64,000 nt of DNA from positions 1,736,001-1,800,000 of the forward strand of contig NZ_CP059851.1 in assembly GCF_014117445.1 (NCBI RefSeq), read 5' to 3'. The translations under genes were made by a program, and so were the position numbers. The notes beneath the pieces were generated by a model. It was not told where the DNA came from, did no database searches, and worked only from the letters and a program-made list of their open reading frames with translations. This DNA comes from Sandaracinobacteroides saxicola. GTDB taxonomy: Bacteria > Pseudomonadota > Alphaproteobacteria > Sphingomonadales > Sphingomonadaceae. Positions 27,042 to 37,227 of the stretch are shown here, piece by piece. Numbering within the stretch: position 1 is the stretch's first letter; each line of letters opens with the position of its first letter.

Positions 27042-28510
27042 TTCACATCTCCCTTGCCCGGCTGGCCGAGTTCGAAATCGCTGACCGGCCGTTTCTTTGG
27101 ATCGAGCGCATCATACATCAGCGCGCCATCCACCCAAACTTTCTCCGGCCGGGCATAGACGCTCAGCGGATTGCCGTTCCACAGCACCACATCCGCCTCC
27201 TTGCCGGCCTCCAGGCTGCCCGTCAGCTTGTCGATCCCCAGCCCTTTCGCCGGATTCAGGGTGTTCCACATGATCGCCTCCTCGTCGGCGATCTTCAGTC
27301 CCACGCGCCGGCCATCGCTCAGCGCCTTCGCCGTCTCCTGATTCAAACGCTGGATGCCGTCCGCATCATCGCTGTGCGTCACCGCGCATGCGCCAGCCGC
27401 GTGCACGAAGGGCAGATTCTCGCGGATGCCGTCATAGCTTTCCATCTTGAAGCCATACCAGTCCGCCCACATCGCCGAGCAGATGCCCTCCTTCTTCAGC
27501 AGGTCGGCGATCTTGTAGCTCTCGACCGCATGATGAAAGGTTGTCACCTTGTAGCCGACCTCCTTCGACATCGCGATGATGTTCGCCATCTCGTCGGCGC
27601 GATAGCAGTGGTTCTGCACCAGGATTTTCCCCTCCAGCACGCCCTGCAACGTTTCCATCTGAAGGTTGCGCGCCGGCGCGTCGGTCGGCTTTGCCTTCCC
27701 GTCCTTCGCCCGCGCATTATAATCGTCCCAGCGGCGCTTGTAGGCCTGCGCCTCCATCCAGGTCTGCCGCATCAGCGCGACATTGCCCATCCGGCTGCCC
27801 GGCATCCGTCCCTGCCGGCCATAGACGCGCTTCGGATTCTCGCCGCACGCCATTTTCAGGCTCATCGGCGCGCCCGGCATCACCATGTCCTGCGCCGTGC
27901 GGCCATAGACATTCTTCAGCGTCACGCCCCGTCCGCCGAACAGGTTGGCCGAACCGGGCAGGATATGCAGCGTGGTGATGCCGCCGGCCAGCGCGCGACT
28001 GAACCCCGGATCCTGCGGCCAGATGCCATGTTCCGACCAGACTTCGCTGCGGACGGGGCCGGTGACTTCGTTGCCGTCGCTGTTCGCGTCCACACCGGGT
28101 GAGGGGTAATTGCCGAGGTGGCTGTGAATATCGATGATGCCCGGCGTGACCCATTTGCCACTGCCATCCAGCGTCACCGCCCCCGCCGGCGCCGCCAGGT
28201 TCGCCCCCACCTGCACGATCTTGCCATCGGCGAACAGCACGTCGGCGCGGTCGTATTTCTTCCCCGTGCCGTCCCACACCGTCGCACCCTTTAACAGGGT
28301 GGGAACGCCCGGCCACACTTTGTAGGTGGAATGGAACGCCTCGGGAATGGTCACCACCTCCGGCGGCTTGGCGCCGGCGACTGGCTTCTTCGGCGCGGTG
28401 GTGGCGCAGGCGGAGAGCAGGGCGAGCGGCATAATGACTTGCGCCACCAATCGCACGGGCCTATATCCCCGTTCAGACGGGAATGATGTAATGCGTGAAA
28501 AAGAACTCAT
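27038..28510 (-). CDS. Amidohydrolase family lipoprotein
   Basis: A metal-dependent amidohydrolase of up to 490 residues with a lipoprotein signal: a hydrophobic stretch ending LLSAC, the lipobox cysteine at about residue 35. The metal motif DIHSHLG follows TPGI, and further candidate ligands are in VQNHCYRADE, TFHHAVE and VTHSDDADG. The C-terminal SLEAGKEADVVLWNGNPLSV is characteristic. The 5' end is uncertain: a GTG a few codons later would also keep the signal. Paired in one transcript with the HxH-less paralogue at 25743, and next to a POT peptide transporter, so hydrolysis of a peptide or amide substrate is reasonable inference. Confidence 0.85.
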   Translation of the reverse strand: MSSFSRITSFPSERGYRPVRLVAQVIMPLALLSACATTAPKKPVAGAKPPEVVTIPEAFHSTYKVWPGVPTLLKGATVWDGTGKKYDRADVLFADGKIVQVGANLAAPAGAVTLDGSGKWVTPGIIDIHSHLGNYPSPGVDANSDGNEVTGPVRSEVWSEHGIWPQDPGFSRALAGGITTLHILPGSANLFGGRGVTLKNVYGRTAQDMVMPGAPMSLKMACGENPKRVYGRQGRMPGSRMGNVALMRQTWMEAQAYKRRWDDYNARAKDGKAKPTDAPARNLQMETLQGVLEGKILVQNHCYRADEMANIIAMSKEVGYKVTTFHHAVESYKIADLLKKEGICSAMWADWYGFKMESYDGIRENLPFVHAAGACAVTHSDDADGIQRLNQETAKALSDGRRVGLKIADEEAIMWNTLNPAKGLGIDKLTGSLEAGKEADVVLWNGNPLSVYARPEKVWVDGALMYDALDPKKRPVSDFELGQPGKGDVK

Positions 28511-28522
28511 CTGACGATCTCC

Positions 28523-29266
28523 TCAGCGGAACGGGATGCCTTTTCGCTGCGCAATGTCCGCAGCGAGTTTTAGGGCGTTAGCATAGGGCTTTGACACGTT
28601 TGTCGTTCGAGCTAGCGCATATGGCTTCACGCGCTCCATGATCTCCACGATTACTGTGCCATACACATTCTCGATGATGTTCAGAAGTTCGGCATCGTTC
28701 GAACAGAGATTGCCGACTGTTTCCATCCACGCTGGAAGGTAGTGGATGGTCCGATGCAGCGCACCATCTCCTCGGTCGACATTTTGTCGGGCTTCATTCA
28801 TCCAGTGCAGAAAGAAATCGAACGGTGGCTCATCGCCCCCGGAACTAGCTTTAGCAAGCCCTCGCTGTTCAATCCACAAAAGGCGACAGCGGATCAGACG
28901 TGCACCTTCATATTGCTGATCCAGTCGCAGCAGCAGGGTCGATCGAGCAGTCGTCGCATTGAATGTTGCCTGCTGCGCTGCAATCTCTGCCTGCTTGGCC
29001 GCCAGCTCAAGCTGGCGGGTACTAGATTTTTCGGCCTGCAATAGACCCCGCAACTGGCGGAAAAGCATTATGGCGGTAAAGATTGCGGTTGCTGCCACGA
29101 CCCAGTCCGGAACTGAGCCCCAATTCGGCGGGTCGCCCGGTGGCCGCTGGGAAAAGTCCACAAACAAAAACAACAATATGCTCGTCACAATGGCAGTGCC
29201 GAGCGCGACCTGGACAATCTGCCACTGTCGCCAAGCCGACCGTCCGCTCACCCTACCGCACTCCAT
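28523..29266 (-). CDS. Hypothetical two-helix membrane protein with coiled coil
   Basis: A 247-residue protein: two N-terminal membrane helices (QVALGTAIVTSILLFLFVDF and VVAATAIFTAIMLFRQL), a charged, Ala/Gln-rich coiled-coil segment (LELAAKQAEIAAQQATFNAT, about 85-110) and a cytoplasmic C-terminal domain. The layout resembles DUF4760-type membrane proteins sometimes found near mobile or defence genes; I cannot assign a role. Base composition is lower in GC than the flanks (many TTT, AAA, ATC codons), suggesting later acquisition. Its start overlaps the end of the POT transporter gene by 14 bases. Confidence 0.6.
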   Translation of the reverse strand: MECGRVSGRSAWRQWQIVQVALGTAIVTSILLFLFVDFSQRPPGDPPNWGSVPDWVVAATAIFTAIMLFRQLRGLLQAEKSSTRQLELAAKQAEIAAQQATFNATTARSTLLLRLDQQYEGARLIRCRLLWIEQRGLAKASSGGDEPPFDFFLHWMNEARQNVDRGDGALHRTIHYLPAWMETVGNLCSNDAELLNIIENVYGTVIVEIMERVKPYALARTTNVSKPYANALKLAADIAQRKGIPFR

Positions 29267-31022
29267 GCATCCATTTGGTCAGCCATGGCGACAGCAGCAG
29301 CAGCACGCCCGCCACTACCAGGCTGCCGATGCCGATCGTCTGGAACACGCCCAGGTAAGTTTCCAGGCTCAGCTTCGGGTTGGTCACCTCGCCGCCCACC
29401 GTTTCCACGCTGGCGAACTGCGCGACGATGCCGCCGACATATTGTGCCATCGCGCTCGCCATGAAGAACACGCCCATCATCAGGCCGACGACGCGCGCCA
29501 TCGCCAGCTTCGTCACCATCGAAAGCCCCACCGGCGACAGGCACAATTCCCCCAGCGTCTGCAACAGATAGAGGAACGCCAGCCAGAACAGCGGCACGCG
29601 ATACTCGGCATCGGCAAAGCCGCCACCCCATACCAGTACCAGGAAACCCAGCCCCACCAGCACCAGCGCGATCACGAACTTGTAGGGCGTGGGCGGATTC
29701 AGCCCCTTCCGGTCCAGCCAGACCCACAACAGGCTGAAGATCGGCGCGAAGATCACCACGAACAGCGGGTTGAAAATCTGCGCCTGCCCTGCCGGCATGG
29801 TGTAGATCCCCAGGATGTCACGGTCGGTATTGCGCTCGGCAAACAGCGTCAGGCTGCTGCCGGCCTGTTCGAACAGGGTCCAGAACACCACAGTGAAGAT
29901 GATCAGCACTGTCGCCACCACCATCATGTGGAATTCCTGTTTCGTGCCCACACGCCATGCCCAGACGGGAATGCCGATCACCGCGGCAAAGAAGATGCTG
30001 AACATCACCTGCCCCAGCAGTGGCAGGCTGGCGATATAGCCCAGAAAGCCCGTCCCCGCCTTCGCCGCGTCGGCGGCGGCGGCCGCATTCACCATCGTGT
30101 TGTCCAGCAGGAACCAGGCGACCGGAATGGCCGCAAGCGCCCCCAGCGTCACGAACGTCGCCGTCCGCGCGCCCGACCCCGCCGGCGGCTCGCCATAGCC
30201 GTTCAGCCGGCCGCCATCGAACTGGAACAGCGCCCAGGCGATGAACATCCCCACCGCTGCAAGCGCGAACCCGGCCTCATACCCATACCAGATCGCCAGC
30301 AAAGGACAGAAGAACTGGCTGATGATCGACCCTAGGTTGATCCCCATATAGAAAATGGTGAACCCGCCGTCGCGCCGTGGATCATCCGCCGCGTAAAGAC
30401 TGCCAACGATGGTGCTGATATTGGGCTTGAAAAATCCGTTGCCGATAATGATGGCCGACAGGCTGAGCAGCATCATCGACACCCAGAACGGGTTGCGCAC
30501 GCCGTCCGATTCATAGCTGTCCTTTGGCAGGACCTTCGGCAGGACAGCGCCGTCATTGCCCAGCAGCGTCAAGGAACCATCATCATTGCCCTTGATCTCA
30601 TAGGCGCCGCGGCCGGGCACCACCACGGATTGCACCTTGTCCTCGCCGCGCTTTTCCACCTTCAGGTCATAGGTCTGTCCGCCATAGGAGAAGACTGGCT
30701 TCGCCACCGGCCCGTGAAAGCAGAGGCCGAGATAGCCCACCGCCATCAGCAGCGCCCCCAGCTTCACCGAGCGTTTCGATCCCATGATCCGGTCTGCGAT
30801 CAACCCGCCGAACAGCGGCGTCAGATAGACGAGGCTGGTGAATCCCCCGTAAAGCCCGCCGACCGTCGTGTCACCAAACAGGAAATGCTCGGCCAGAAAC
30901 AGCGCCAACAGCGCCCGCATGCCATAATAACCAAATCGTTCCCACATCTCGGTGGTGAACAGGCGCGCCAACTGCCGCGGGTGACCAAACCATTGCCGTT
31001 CACCCGCCACAGACCCCGTCAT
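29253..31022 (-). CDS. POT/PTR family peptide:H+ symporter
   Basis: A 589-residue proton-coupled oligopeptide transporter. The start at 31022 has AAGGGAGTG upstream and begins MTGSVAGERQWFGHPRQLAR; the family motif FTTEMWERFGYYGMRALLALF (about 20-40, ExxERFxYY for proton coupling) and GGLIADRIMGSKR follow, plus FSIFYMGINLG-type motif as FTIFYMGINLGSI. Compared with E. coli DtpA it has a hydrophilic insertion of about 60 residues (KVEKRGEDKVQSVVVPGRG region) between helices 4 and 5, typical of the larger POTs. It imports di- and tripeptides across the inner membrane. It shares strand with the amidohydrolase pair downstream. Confidence 0.9.
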   Translation of the reverse strand: MTGSVAGERQWFGHPRQLARLFTTEMWERFGYYGMRALLALFLAEHFLFGDTTVGGLYGGFTSLVYLTPLFGGLIADRIMGSKRSVKLGALLMAVGYLGLCFHGPVAKPVFSYGGQTYDLKVEKRGEDKVQSVVVPGRGAYEIKGNDDGSLTLLGNDGAVLPKVLPKDSYESDGVRNPFWVSMMLLSLSAIIIGNGFFKPNISTIVGSLYAADDPRRDGGFTIFYMGINLGSIISQFFCPLLAIWYGYEAGFALAAVGMFIAWALFQFDGGRLNGYGEPPAGSGARTATFVTLGALAAIPVAWFLLDNTMVNAAAAADAAKAGTGFLGYIASLPLLGQVMFSIFFAAVIGIPVWAWRVGTKQEFHMMVVATVLIIFTVVFWTLFEQAGSSLTLFAERNTDRDILGIYTMPAGQAQIFNPLFVVIFAPIFSLLWVWLDRKGLNPPTPYKFVIALVLVGLGFLVLVWGGGFADAEYRVPLFWLAFLYLLQTLGELCLSPVGLSMVTKLAMARVVGLMMGVFFMASAMAQYVGGIVAQFASVETVGGEVTNPKLSLETYLGVFQTIGIGSLVVAGVLLLLSPWLTKWMHGVR

Positions 31023-31178
31023 GCACGCACTCCCTTGATTGTTGCGCCCTGCATCCCGCCCGCCCGTTGCAAACAAATGTCACTATGCAACAAAGCCGCA
31101 ATCATTCCGCCCCTCCCCAAAAAACCTGTCTTGTGCCGTCGCTCTCGCCTGCTACGCCGACCGGCAAAGGAGATTTTG

Positions 31179-32033
31179 ATGCGCTTTGAAGGCACCTCGG
31201 CCTATGTTGCCACCGATGACTTGAAAGTGGCGGTGAACGCCGCCGCCACCCTGCGGCGGCCGCTGCTGGTGAAGGGCGAACCCGGCACCGGCAAGACCGT
31301 GCTGGCGCACGAAATCGCCAAGGCCTTCAACACGCCGCTCCTCGAATGGCACATCAAGTCCACCACCAAGGCGCAGCAGGGCCTGTACGAATATGACGCC
31401 GTCAGCCGCCTGCGCGACAGCCAACTGGGCGACGAGCGGGTGAGGGACATCCGCAACTATATCCGCCGCGGCAAGCTGTGGGAGGCGTTCACCGCACCCG
31501 AACTGCCCGTGCTCCTCATCGACGAGATCGACAAGGCCGACATCGAGTTTCCGAACGACCTGCTGCAGGAACTCGACCGGATGGAGTTCAATGTCTATGA
31601 AACCGGGGAGACCGTCACCGCAGCCCAGCGCCCGATCGTGGTCATCACCAGCAACAATGAAAAAGAACTGCCCGACGCCTTCCTGCGGCGCTGTTTCTTT
31701 CACTATATCAAATTTCCCGACAAGGAAACGATGAAGGAAATCGTCAAGGTCCACTTCCCCGACATCCAGAAAGACCTGGTGCGCGAAGCGCTGACCACTT
31801 TCTACGACATCCGCGAGGTGCCGGGCATGAAGAAGAAGCCGTCGACAAGCGAATTGCTGGATTGGCTGAAGCTGCTGATGCACGAGGATCTGCCAGTCGA
31901 ACTGCTGCGCAGCCGCGATCCCAAGAAACTGATCCCGCCGCTGCATGGCGCACTGCTGAAGAATGAGCAGGATGTGATGCTGTTCGAACGCCTGGCCTTC
32001 ATGGCGCGGCGCGAAGGGGCCGGCCGGGCCTGA
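31179..32033 (+). CDS. MoxR-type AAA+ ATPase
   Basis: A 284-residue AAA+ ATPase. The ATG at 31179 has AAAGGAG as ribosome site; longer upstream readings are noise. Walker A GEPGTGKTV (about 32-40), Walker B VLLIDEIDKAD and sensor 1 VVITSNNEKELPDAFLRRC are clear. MoxR proteins act as chaperone-like ATPases, usually with a VWA-domain partner encoded next door (as in coxD/coxE or ravA/viaA). Here the next gene is a rhomboid protease on the other strand and upstream is a divergent transporter, so the partner is missing locally. Confidence 0.88.
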   Translation: MRFEGTSAYVATDDLKVAVNAAATLRRPLLVKGEPGTGKTVLAHEIAKAFNTPLLEWHIKSTTKAQQGLYEYDAVSRLRDSQLGDERVRDIRNYIRRGKLWEAFTAPELPVLLIDEIDKADIEFPNDLLQELDRMEFNVYETGETVTAAQRPIVVITSNNEKELPDAFLRRCFFHYIKFPDKETMKEIVKVHFPDIQKDLVREALTTFYDIREVPGMKKKPSTSELLDWLKLLMHEDLPVELLRSRDPKKLIPPLHGALLKNEQDVMLFERLAFMARREGAGRA

Positions 32034-32699
32034 TCAGGCCCGCCTGCGCACCAGCGGCAGCGCGAACAGCAGCCCGGCGATGAATCCGCCAATATGGCTC
32101 CAGATGGCGATGCCGCCCATCCCAAGCGCACCGCCCGGCACGTTGAACGCCACCGCCGTCAGCAGCTGCAACCCGGACCATAGCGCGGCATAGCGAAACG
32201 CCCGCACCAATTCCGGGCTGATCCGCCAGCCGAGGAAGGAGCCCGCCGCCTCCGGCGTGCGCGCAAACAGCAGGGCATAGGCCGCGAACACGCCCGAGAT
32301 GCTGCCCGATGCCCCCACCGCCGGCGTCATCGACGTCGGTGAGAAAGCCACCTGCAACAAACCGCCGGCCACCCCGCTCAGCAGGAACAGCAGCAGCAGC
32401 CGGCGCCAGCCGAGCAGCCACTCCATCTCCCGCCCGATCCACACGAAAAACAGCATGTTCATCAGCAGATGCACCCAGCCGCCATGCAGAAACTGATGCG
32501 TCACCAGCGTCAGCACCGCAGGTACGCTGCCATCCAGCCCCACCACCTCACCCGTCAGCCGCGCCGGGATCAGCCCCGCGCGCAGCAGCAAGGCCTGGTC
32601 GAACCCGGCACCCAGCAGCGTCGACAGCAGTTGTACGCCAACGCACAGGAACAGAATGGCGCGGGTCAGCGGCGCGCCCGCCGTCACGCCATCGCTCAA
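32034..32699 (-). CDS. Rhomboid family intramembrane serine protease
   Basis: A 221-residue membrane protease with about six helices. Family motifs: HLLMNMLFF (oxyanion region, HxxxN), [14 protein letters not shown] with the nucleophile serine, and SHIGGFIAG with the catalytic histidine. It cleaves membrane protein substrates within the bilayer. The start is TTG at 32699, whose bases overlap the greA stop (TTGA), so it is translated by coupling to greA. The stop abuts the MoxR gene end from the opposite strand with no gap. Confidence 0.88.
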   Translation of the reverse strand: MSDGVTAGAPLTRAILFLCVGVQLLSTLLGAGFDQALLLRAGLIPARLTGEVVGLDGSVPAVLTLVTHQFLHGGWVHLLMNMLFFVWIGREMEWLLGWRRLLLLFLLSGVAGGLLQVAFSPTSMTPAVGASGSISGVFAAYALLFARTPEAAGSFLGWRISPELVRAFRYAALWSGLQLLTAVAFNVPGGALGMGGIAIWSHIGGFIAGLLFALPLVRRRA

Positions 32700-33175
32700 A
32701 TGAATTGCAGCTTTTCGATCAGATAGCTCTTGTCGCCGCCCGGCGTCACCACCTCGACCTCCTCACCCACCCGGCGGGAGATCAGTGCCCGCCCCAATGG
32801 CGAATTGTAGCTGATGCGGCCGCGCTTGGCATCCGCCTCGGTCTGCCCGACGATCTGATACACGACCTTGCGGTCATCCTCGTCCATCAGGTGCACGGTT
32901 GCACCGAACACCACCTTGTCGCCGGACAGGGTCGTCGGGTCGATGACCAGCGCCCGCGCAAGCTTGTCCTCCAAGTCGGCGATCGAGGCCTCGATCTGCC
33001 CCTGCCGCTCCTTGGCGCTGTGATATTCGGCATTCTCGGAAAGGTCGCCGTGCGCCCGCGCCTCCTCGATCGCCTCGACATTCTCCGGCCGTTCCACTTC
33101 CTTCAGCCGCTTCAGTTGCGCGATCAACTGGGCATGCCCTTCGGCCAGCATCGGAACCTTCTCAAGTGTCGCCAT
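32696..33175 (-). CDS. greA: Transcription elongation factor GreA
   Basis: A 159-residue factor that stimulates RNA polymerase to cleave backtracked transcripts. The start at 33175 ([20 protein letters not shown]) gives the standard length; an in-frame ATG further upstream is not needed. The N-terminal coiled coil holds the acidic tip [20 protein letters not shown], and the C-terminal FKBP-like domain includes [20 protein letters not shown]. It lies 90 bases after carB on the same strand and overlaps the rhomboid gene. Confidence 0.96.
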   Translation of the reverse strand: MATLEKVPMLAEGHAQLIAQLKRLKEVERPENVEAIEEARAHGDLSENAEYHSAKERQGQIEASIADLEDKLARALVIDPTTLSGDKVVFGATVHLMDEDDRKVVYQIVGQTEADAKRGRISYNSPLGRALISRRVGEEVEVVTPGGDKSYLIEKLQFI

Positions 33176-33265
33176 GTCATTCCGTCCAATCAAACCCACC
33201 GACTCGCCCGGCGCCGGTGAAATCACCGTTTCATCACGCCAGACCTGCCGGGGAATGCGTTTCAG

Positions 33266-36200
33266 CTAGCGCCCATGATAGGTCTGCAAGGGCATAACTT
33301 CAAGCTCGCGGTTGCGCGCCGCGCCGATCGCCTGCACCGCCGCCACCGCCGCCGAGGCTGTCGTGAAGCTCGCAACGCGCGCCGCCTGCGCCGCCGCGCG
33401 GATGGTCTGGCTGTCCTTCAGCGATTGCACACCCTCGGTCGTGTTGAACACCAGATGCACCCCGCCGTCCATCAACCGGTCGACAATGTGCGGTTGCCCC
33501 TCCAGCACCTTGTTCACCGTTTCCACCGCAACGCCCTGCCCGCGCAGATAATCCGCCGTTCCGCGCGTCGCGATCAGGTCGAACCCGAGCGCCGCCAATC
33601 CCTGCGCCGCCTCCAGGATCACCGGCTTGTCGCTGTCCTTCACCGAAATGAATGCCGTTCCGCCATCGGGGAGCACGGTGCCTGCCCCCAGCTGCGCTTT
33701 CCAGAAGGCAAAGGCGAAATCGCGGTCGATCCCCATCACCTCGCCCGTCGATTTCATCTCGGGCGACAGCACCGGATCCACACCAGGGAAGCGCGCAAAC
33801 GGAAAAACCGCTTCCTTCACTGCGATATAATCAAGATCCCTGGCCTGCAATCCGAACGAAGCCAGCGCCTCCCCCGCCATCACCCGCGCCGCAATCTTGG
33901 CCACCGGCGTCCCCACTGCCTTCGCCACGAACGGCACGGTCCGGCTGGCGCGCGGGTTCACCTCGATCAGATAAACCTGCCCCTCTTTCACTGCGAACTG
34001 GATGTTCATCAGCCCCTTCACATGGAGCGCCCGCGCCAGCACCGCTGCCTGGCGTTCGATCTCGGCAATGATCTCCGACCCCAGGCTATAGGGCGGCAGG
34101 CTGCACGCGCTGTCGCCGCTGTGCACGCCCGCCTCCTCGATATGCTGCAACACGCCGGCCACGAACACGCTCTCGCCATCGGCCAGCGCATCCACATCCA
34201 CCTCGATGGCATCGCGCAGGTAACGGTCGATCAGTACCGGCGTCTCGCCCGACACCCTTACCGCGGTCGCGATGTACTGATCGAGCTGCGCCGTCGTCTC
34301 GACAATCTCCATCGCCCGCCCGCCCAGCACATAGGAGGGTCGCATCAGCACGGGATAGCCAATCCGCTCAGCCACTTCGACCGCCTCGTTGCGACTGCGC
34401 GCGATGCCGCCGGCCGGCTGTTTCAGCCCCAATTCCTCCACCAGCGCGGCGAACCGCTCCCGGTCCTCCGCCAGGTCGATGGCATCCGGGCTCGTCCCCA
34501 GGATCGGAATCCCCGCCGCCTGCAAGGCATGCGCCAGCTTCAGCGGCGTCTGCCCGCCGAACTGCACGATCACCCCCTCCAGCGTGCCATTGGAGGCTTC
34601 CAGCTGGAGCACCTCGATCACATCTTCCGCCGTCAGAGGCTCGAAATACAGCCGGTCGGACGTGTCGTAATCGGTGCTGACCGTTTCCGGGTTGCAGTTG
34701 ATCATGATCGTTTCGAAACCCGCATCCCCCAGCGCGAAGGCGGCGTGGCAACAGCAATAGTCGAACTCGATTCCCTGCCCGATCCGGTTTGGCCCGCCGC
34801 CCAGGATGGCGATCTTGCGCGCTGCCGTCGGCGCGCTCTCGCACGCCGGCAGACCGAAACGCGGCGCCGCATAGGTCGAATACATGTAGGGCGTCTTGGC
34901 ATCGAACTCGGCGGCGCAGGTGTCGATCCGCTTGAATACCGGCCGCACCCCCAACGCCCGCCGCGCCGCTGCCACCTCCGGCTCGCGCCTACCCGTCAAC
35001 GCCGTCAGCCGCGCGTCCGAAAAGCCCATCGCCTTCAACGCCCTGAAGCCCTCGGCGTCTTCCGGCAGCCCCTTGGCGCGCACCCCTTCTTCCGCCGCCA
35101 CGATCTCCGCCAGCCGCTCCACGAACCAGGGGTCGAAATGGCTCACCGCGCAGATGCGCTCCACACTCAGCCCGACGCGCAGTGCATGTGCCGCGACCAC
35201 GAGCCGGTCCGGCGTACGCTTAGCCAGCGCCGCCAGCAGCTCATCGGGTGTCGCCCCCAGCAGATGCTCCGGCTCATCCAGGCCGGTAAGCCCCGTCTCC
35301 AGCCCGCGCAGTGCTTTCTGCAACGATTCGTGGAAGGAGCGGCCGATCGCCATGACCTCACCCACCGATTTCATCGCCGTGCCCAGCAGGTTGTCGGCGC
35401 CCTTGAACTTCTCGAAGGCGAAACGCGGGATTTTCGTCACCACATAATCGATGGTCGGCTCGAAACTCGCCGGCGTCGCGCCGGTGATGTCGTTCATCAC
35501 CTCGTCCAGCGTGTATCCCACCGCCAGCAGCGCCGCGACCTTGGCAATGGGGAACCCCGTCGCCTTCGATGCCAGCGCTGAGGAGCGGCTGACCCGCGGG
35601 TTCATCTCGATCACCACCAGCCGGCCGTCCTTCGGATTCACCGCAAACTGGACGTTCGAACCCCCTGTTTCCACACCGATTTCGCGCAGGCAAGCAATGC
35701 TCGCGTTGCGCATGATCTGATATTCCTTGTCGGTCAGCGTCAGCGCCGGCGCCACCGTGATGCTGTCCCCGGTGTGCACCCCCATCGGGTCGATATTCTC
35801 GATGGAGCAGATGATGATGGCGTTGTCGGCGCGGTCGCGCACCACCTCCATCTCATATTCCTTCCAGCCGAGCACCGACTCCTCCACCAGCACCTCGGTC
35901 GTCGGCGACGCCTCCAGGCCGCCCGCCACGATCCGGCTGAACTCCTCCCGGTTATAGGCAATGCCACCCCCGGTGCCGCCCAGCGTGAACGATGGCCGGA
36001 TGATTGCTGGAAGTCCCACGAACTCAAGTGCTTCCAGCGCTTCGCTTAGACTGTGGGCAATCTTGCTGCGAGGGCTTTCCAGGCCAATTTTGGCCATCGC
36101 ATCGCGGAACTGCAACCGGTCCTCGGCCTTCTCGATCGCCGCCGCGTCCGCCCCGATCATCTGCACGCCATATTTCGCGAGCGTGCCATCCTTGAACAGC

Positions 36201-36502
36201 GCCAGCGCGGTGTTCAGCGCGGTCTGCCCCCCCATCGTCGGCAGCACCGCATCCGGCCGTTCCTTCGCGATGATCTTGGCAACCACTGCCGGCGTGATCG
36301 GCTCCACATAGGTCGCATCCGCCAGCTCCGGATCGGTCATGATCGTCGCCGGGTTGGAATTGACCAGGATGATCCGATACCCCTCCGCCTTCAACGCCTT
36401 GACCGCCTGCGTACCCGAATAGTCGAACTCACACGCCTGCCCGATAATGATCGGCCCCGCGCCAATGATGAGGATGGAGGAGATATCGGTCCGTTTAGGC
36501 AT
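33266..36502 (-). CDS. carB: Carbamoyl phosphate synthase large subunit
   Basis: A 1078-residue enzyme that makes carbamoyl phosphate from bicarbonate, ATP and ammonia delivered by CarA, feeding pyrimidine and arginine synthesis. Two homologous ATP-grasp halves are visible: [16 protein letters not shown] then [20 protein letters not shown] in the first, and [16 protein letters not shown] then [17 protein letters not shown] in the second. An oligomerisation segment separates them, and the C-terminal MGS-like allosteric domain (about residue 940 on) ends the protein. Length is normal. In most relatives it follows carA closely; here about 1.9 kb with two toxin-antitoxin modules and one secreted-protein gene separates them. 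Confidence 0.98.
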   Translation of the reverse strand: MPKRTDISSILIIGAGPIIIGQACEFDYSGTQAVKALKAEGYRIILVNSNPATIMTDPELADATYVEPITPAVVAKIIAKERPDAVLPTMGGQTALNTALALFKDGTLAKYGVQMIGADAAAIEKAEDRLQFRDAMAKIGLESPRSKIAHSLSEALEALEFVGLPAIIRPSFTLGGTGGGIAYNREEFSRIVAGGLEASPTTEVLVEESVLGWKEYEMEVVRDRADNAIIICSIENIDPMGVHTGDSITVAPALTLTDKEYQIMRNASIACLREIGVETGGSNVQFAVNPKDGRLVVIEMNPRVSRSSALASKATGFPIAKVAALLAVGYTLDEVMNDITGATPASFEPTIDYVVTKIPRFAFEKFKGADNLLGTAMKSVGEVMAIGRSFHESLQKALRGLETGLTGLDEPEHLLGATPDELLAALAKRTPDRLVVAAHALRVGLSVERICAVSHFDPWFVERLAEIVAAEEGVRAKGLPEDAEGFRALKAMGFSDARLTALTGRREPEVAAARRALGVRPVFKRIDTCAAEFDAKTPYMYSTYAAPRFGLPACESAPTAARKIAILGGGPNRIGQGIEFDYCCCHAAFALGDAGFETIMINCNPETVSTDYDTSDRLYFEPLTAEDVIEVLQLEASNGTLEGVIVQFGGQTPLKLAHALQAAGIPILGTSPDAIDLAEDRERFAALVEELGLKQPAGGIARSRNEAVEVAERIGYPVLMRPSYVLGGRAMEIVETTAQLDQYIATAVRVSGETPVLIDRYLRDAIEVDVDALADGESVFVAGVLQHIEEAGVHSGDSACSLPPYSLGSEIIAEIERQAAVLARALHVKGLMNIQFAVKEGQVYLIEVNPRASRTVPFVAKAVGTPVAKIAARVMAGEALASFGLQARDLDYIAVKEAVFPFARFPGVDPVLSPEMKSTGEVMGIDRDFAFAFWKAQLGAGTVLPDGGTAFISVKDSDKPVILEAAQGLAALGFDLIATRGTADYLRGQGVAVETVNKVLEGQPHIVDRLMDGGVHLVFNTTEGVQSLKDSQTIRAAAQAARVASFTTASAAVAAVQAIGAARNRELEVMPLQTYHGR

Positions 36503-36531
36503 TTGACTGCATTGCTTTCATTGCATACATT
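36503..36531 (+). promoter_or_regulatory. Candidate promoter of the FitAB-like module
   Basis: TTGACT (36503-36508), a 17-base spacer and TACATT (36526-36531) precede the antitoxin start by 20 bases. The spacer and -10 contain repeated CATTGC/GCAT tracts, possible sites for the ribbon-helix-helix antitoxin. It abuts the carB start codon, so the divergent carB leader must overlap it. Confidence 0.5.
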
Positions 36532-36551
36532 GATTGCGAAGGAGATGCGCC

Positions 36552-36821
36552 ATGGCCACACTCACCGTGCGCAACCTCGACGATAGCGTCAAACATGCAG
36601 CCCGTCTCGCCGGTGCGAAAAACGGCCGATCGATGGAGGCCGAAATCCGCGCCCTCCTCGAACGCACCTACCGCCCCCCTGAAGACGATCGCGCAGCCCG
36701 CATCCGCGCGATGTCCAGCGCGGAATTCGTCGCGCACATGGTCGCGGTCGCCAATGGCGCGGACCTGCAAATCCCCGACAGTCCGACCGATTTGGACGGG
36801 GACATTTTCGGTGCTGATTGA
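36552..36821 (+). CDS. FitA-like ribbon-helix-helix antitoxin
   Basis: An 89-residue antitoxin. The N-terminal MATLTVRNLDDSVKHAARLA and GRSMEAEIRALLERTY form an Arc/MetJ-type ribbon-helix-helix DNA-binding unit as in FitA; the C-terminal tail (IPDSPTDLDGDIFGAD) is the acidic toxin-wrapping segment. The ATG at 36552 follows AAGGAGAT. It overlaps the PIN toxin gene by 11 bases. It should repress its own promoter and neutralise the toxin. Confidence 0.85.
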   Translation: MATLTVRNLDDSVKHAARLAGAKNGRSMEAEIRALLERTYRPPEDDRAARIRAMSSAEFVAHMVAVANGADLQIPDSPTDLDGDIFGAD

Positions 36822-37215
36822 CACCAATGTCTGGAGCGAGCTGACGCGACCCCGTCCCGATGCCAAAGTCCTGAATTGGATCACCGCCCACTTCGACAAA
36901 TGCATTCTGTCCGCCATGGTCATTGCCGAGATGCGGTATGGGATAGCGTTTGCCGACGACCCCGCCCGCCGCATCCGGCTCCAAACCTTCCACGACGATC
37001 TGCTTGGCAAATTTCGCGTCACCCCCTTCGACGATCGCGCCGCCGCCGCGTGGGGCCCCATGCGCGCAGATCTCCAGCGCCGCGGCAAGCTGATCGGCGA
37101 ACGCGACATGCTCATCGCCGCCCATGCGCTCGCGCTGGACACACCGCTGGTGACCCGTGACGTATCAGATATGGCTAAAACAGGAACAACCATCATCAAT
37201 CCCTGGGATGTATGA
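36811..37215 (+). CDS. FitB/VapC-like PIN-domain toxin
   Basis: A 134-residue PIN-domain ribonuclease. It begins at a GTG inside the antitoxin's end (reading VLIDTNVWSEL), with the catalytic aspartate in the DTN motif, an acidic residue in SAMVIAEMRYGI, and the paired acidic residues in GERDMLIAAHAL and TRDVSD. The C-terminal TTIINPWD is typical of FitB. PIN toxins cleave specific RNAs such as tRNAs. Length and motifs are intact, so the module is probably functional. Confidence 0.85.
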   Translation: MLIDTNVWSELTRPRPDAKVLNWITAHFDKCILSAMVIAEMRYGIAFADDPARRIRLQTFHDDLLGKFRVTPFDDRAAAAWGPMRADLQRRGKLIGERDMLIAAHALALDTPLVTRDVSDMAKTGTTIINPWDV

Positions 37216-37227
37216 GAAAAAGATGCT

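Noticed and set aside
33275-35581. 768-codon open frame on the plus strand
   Set aside because: Antisense to carB; composition (Arg, His, Leu, Gln) and lack of any motif mark it as a shadow frame.
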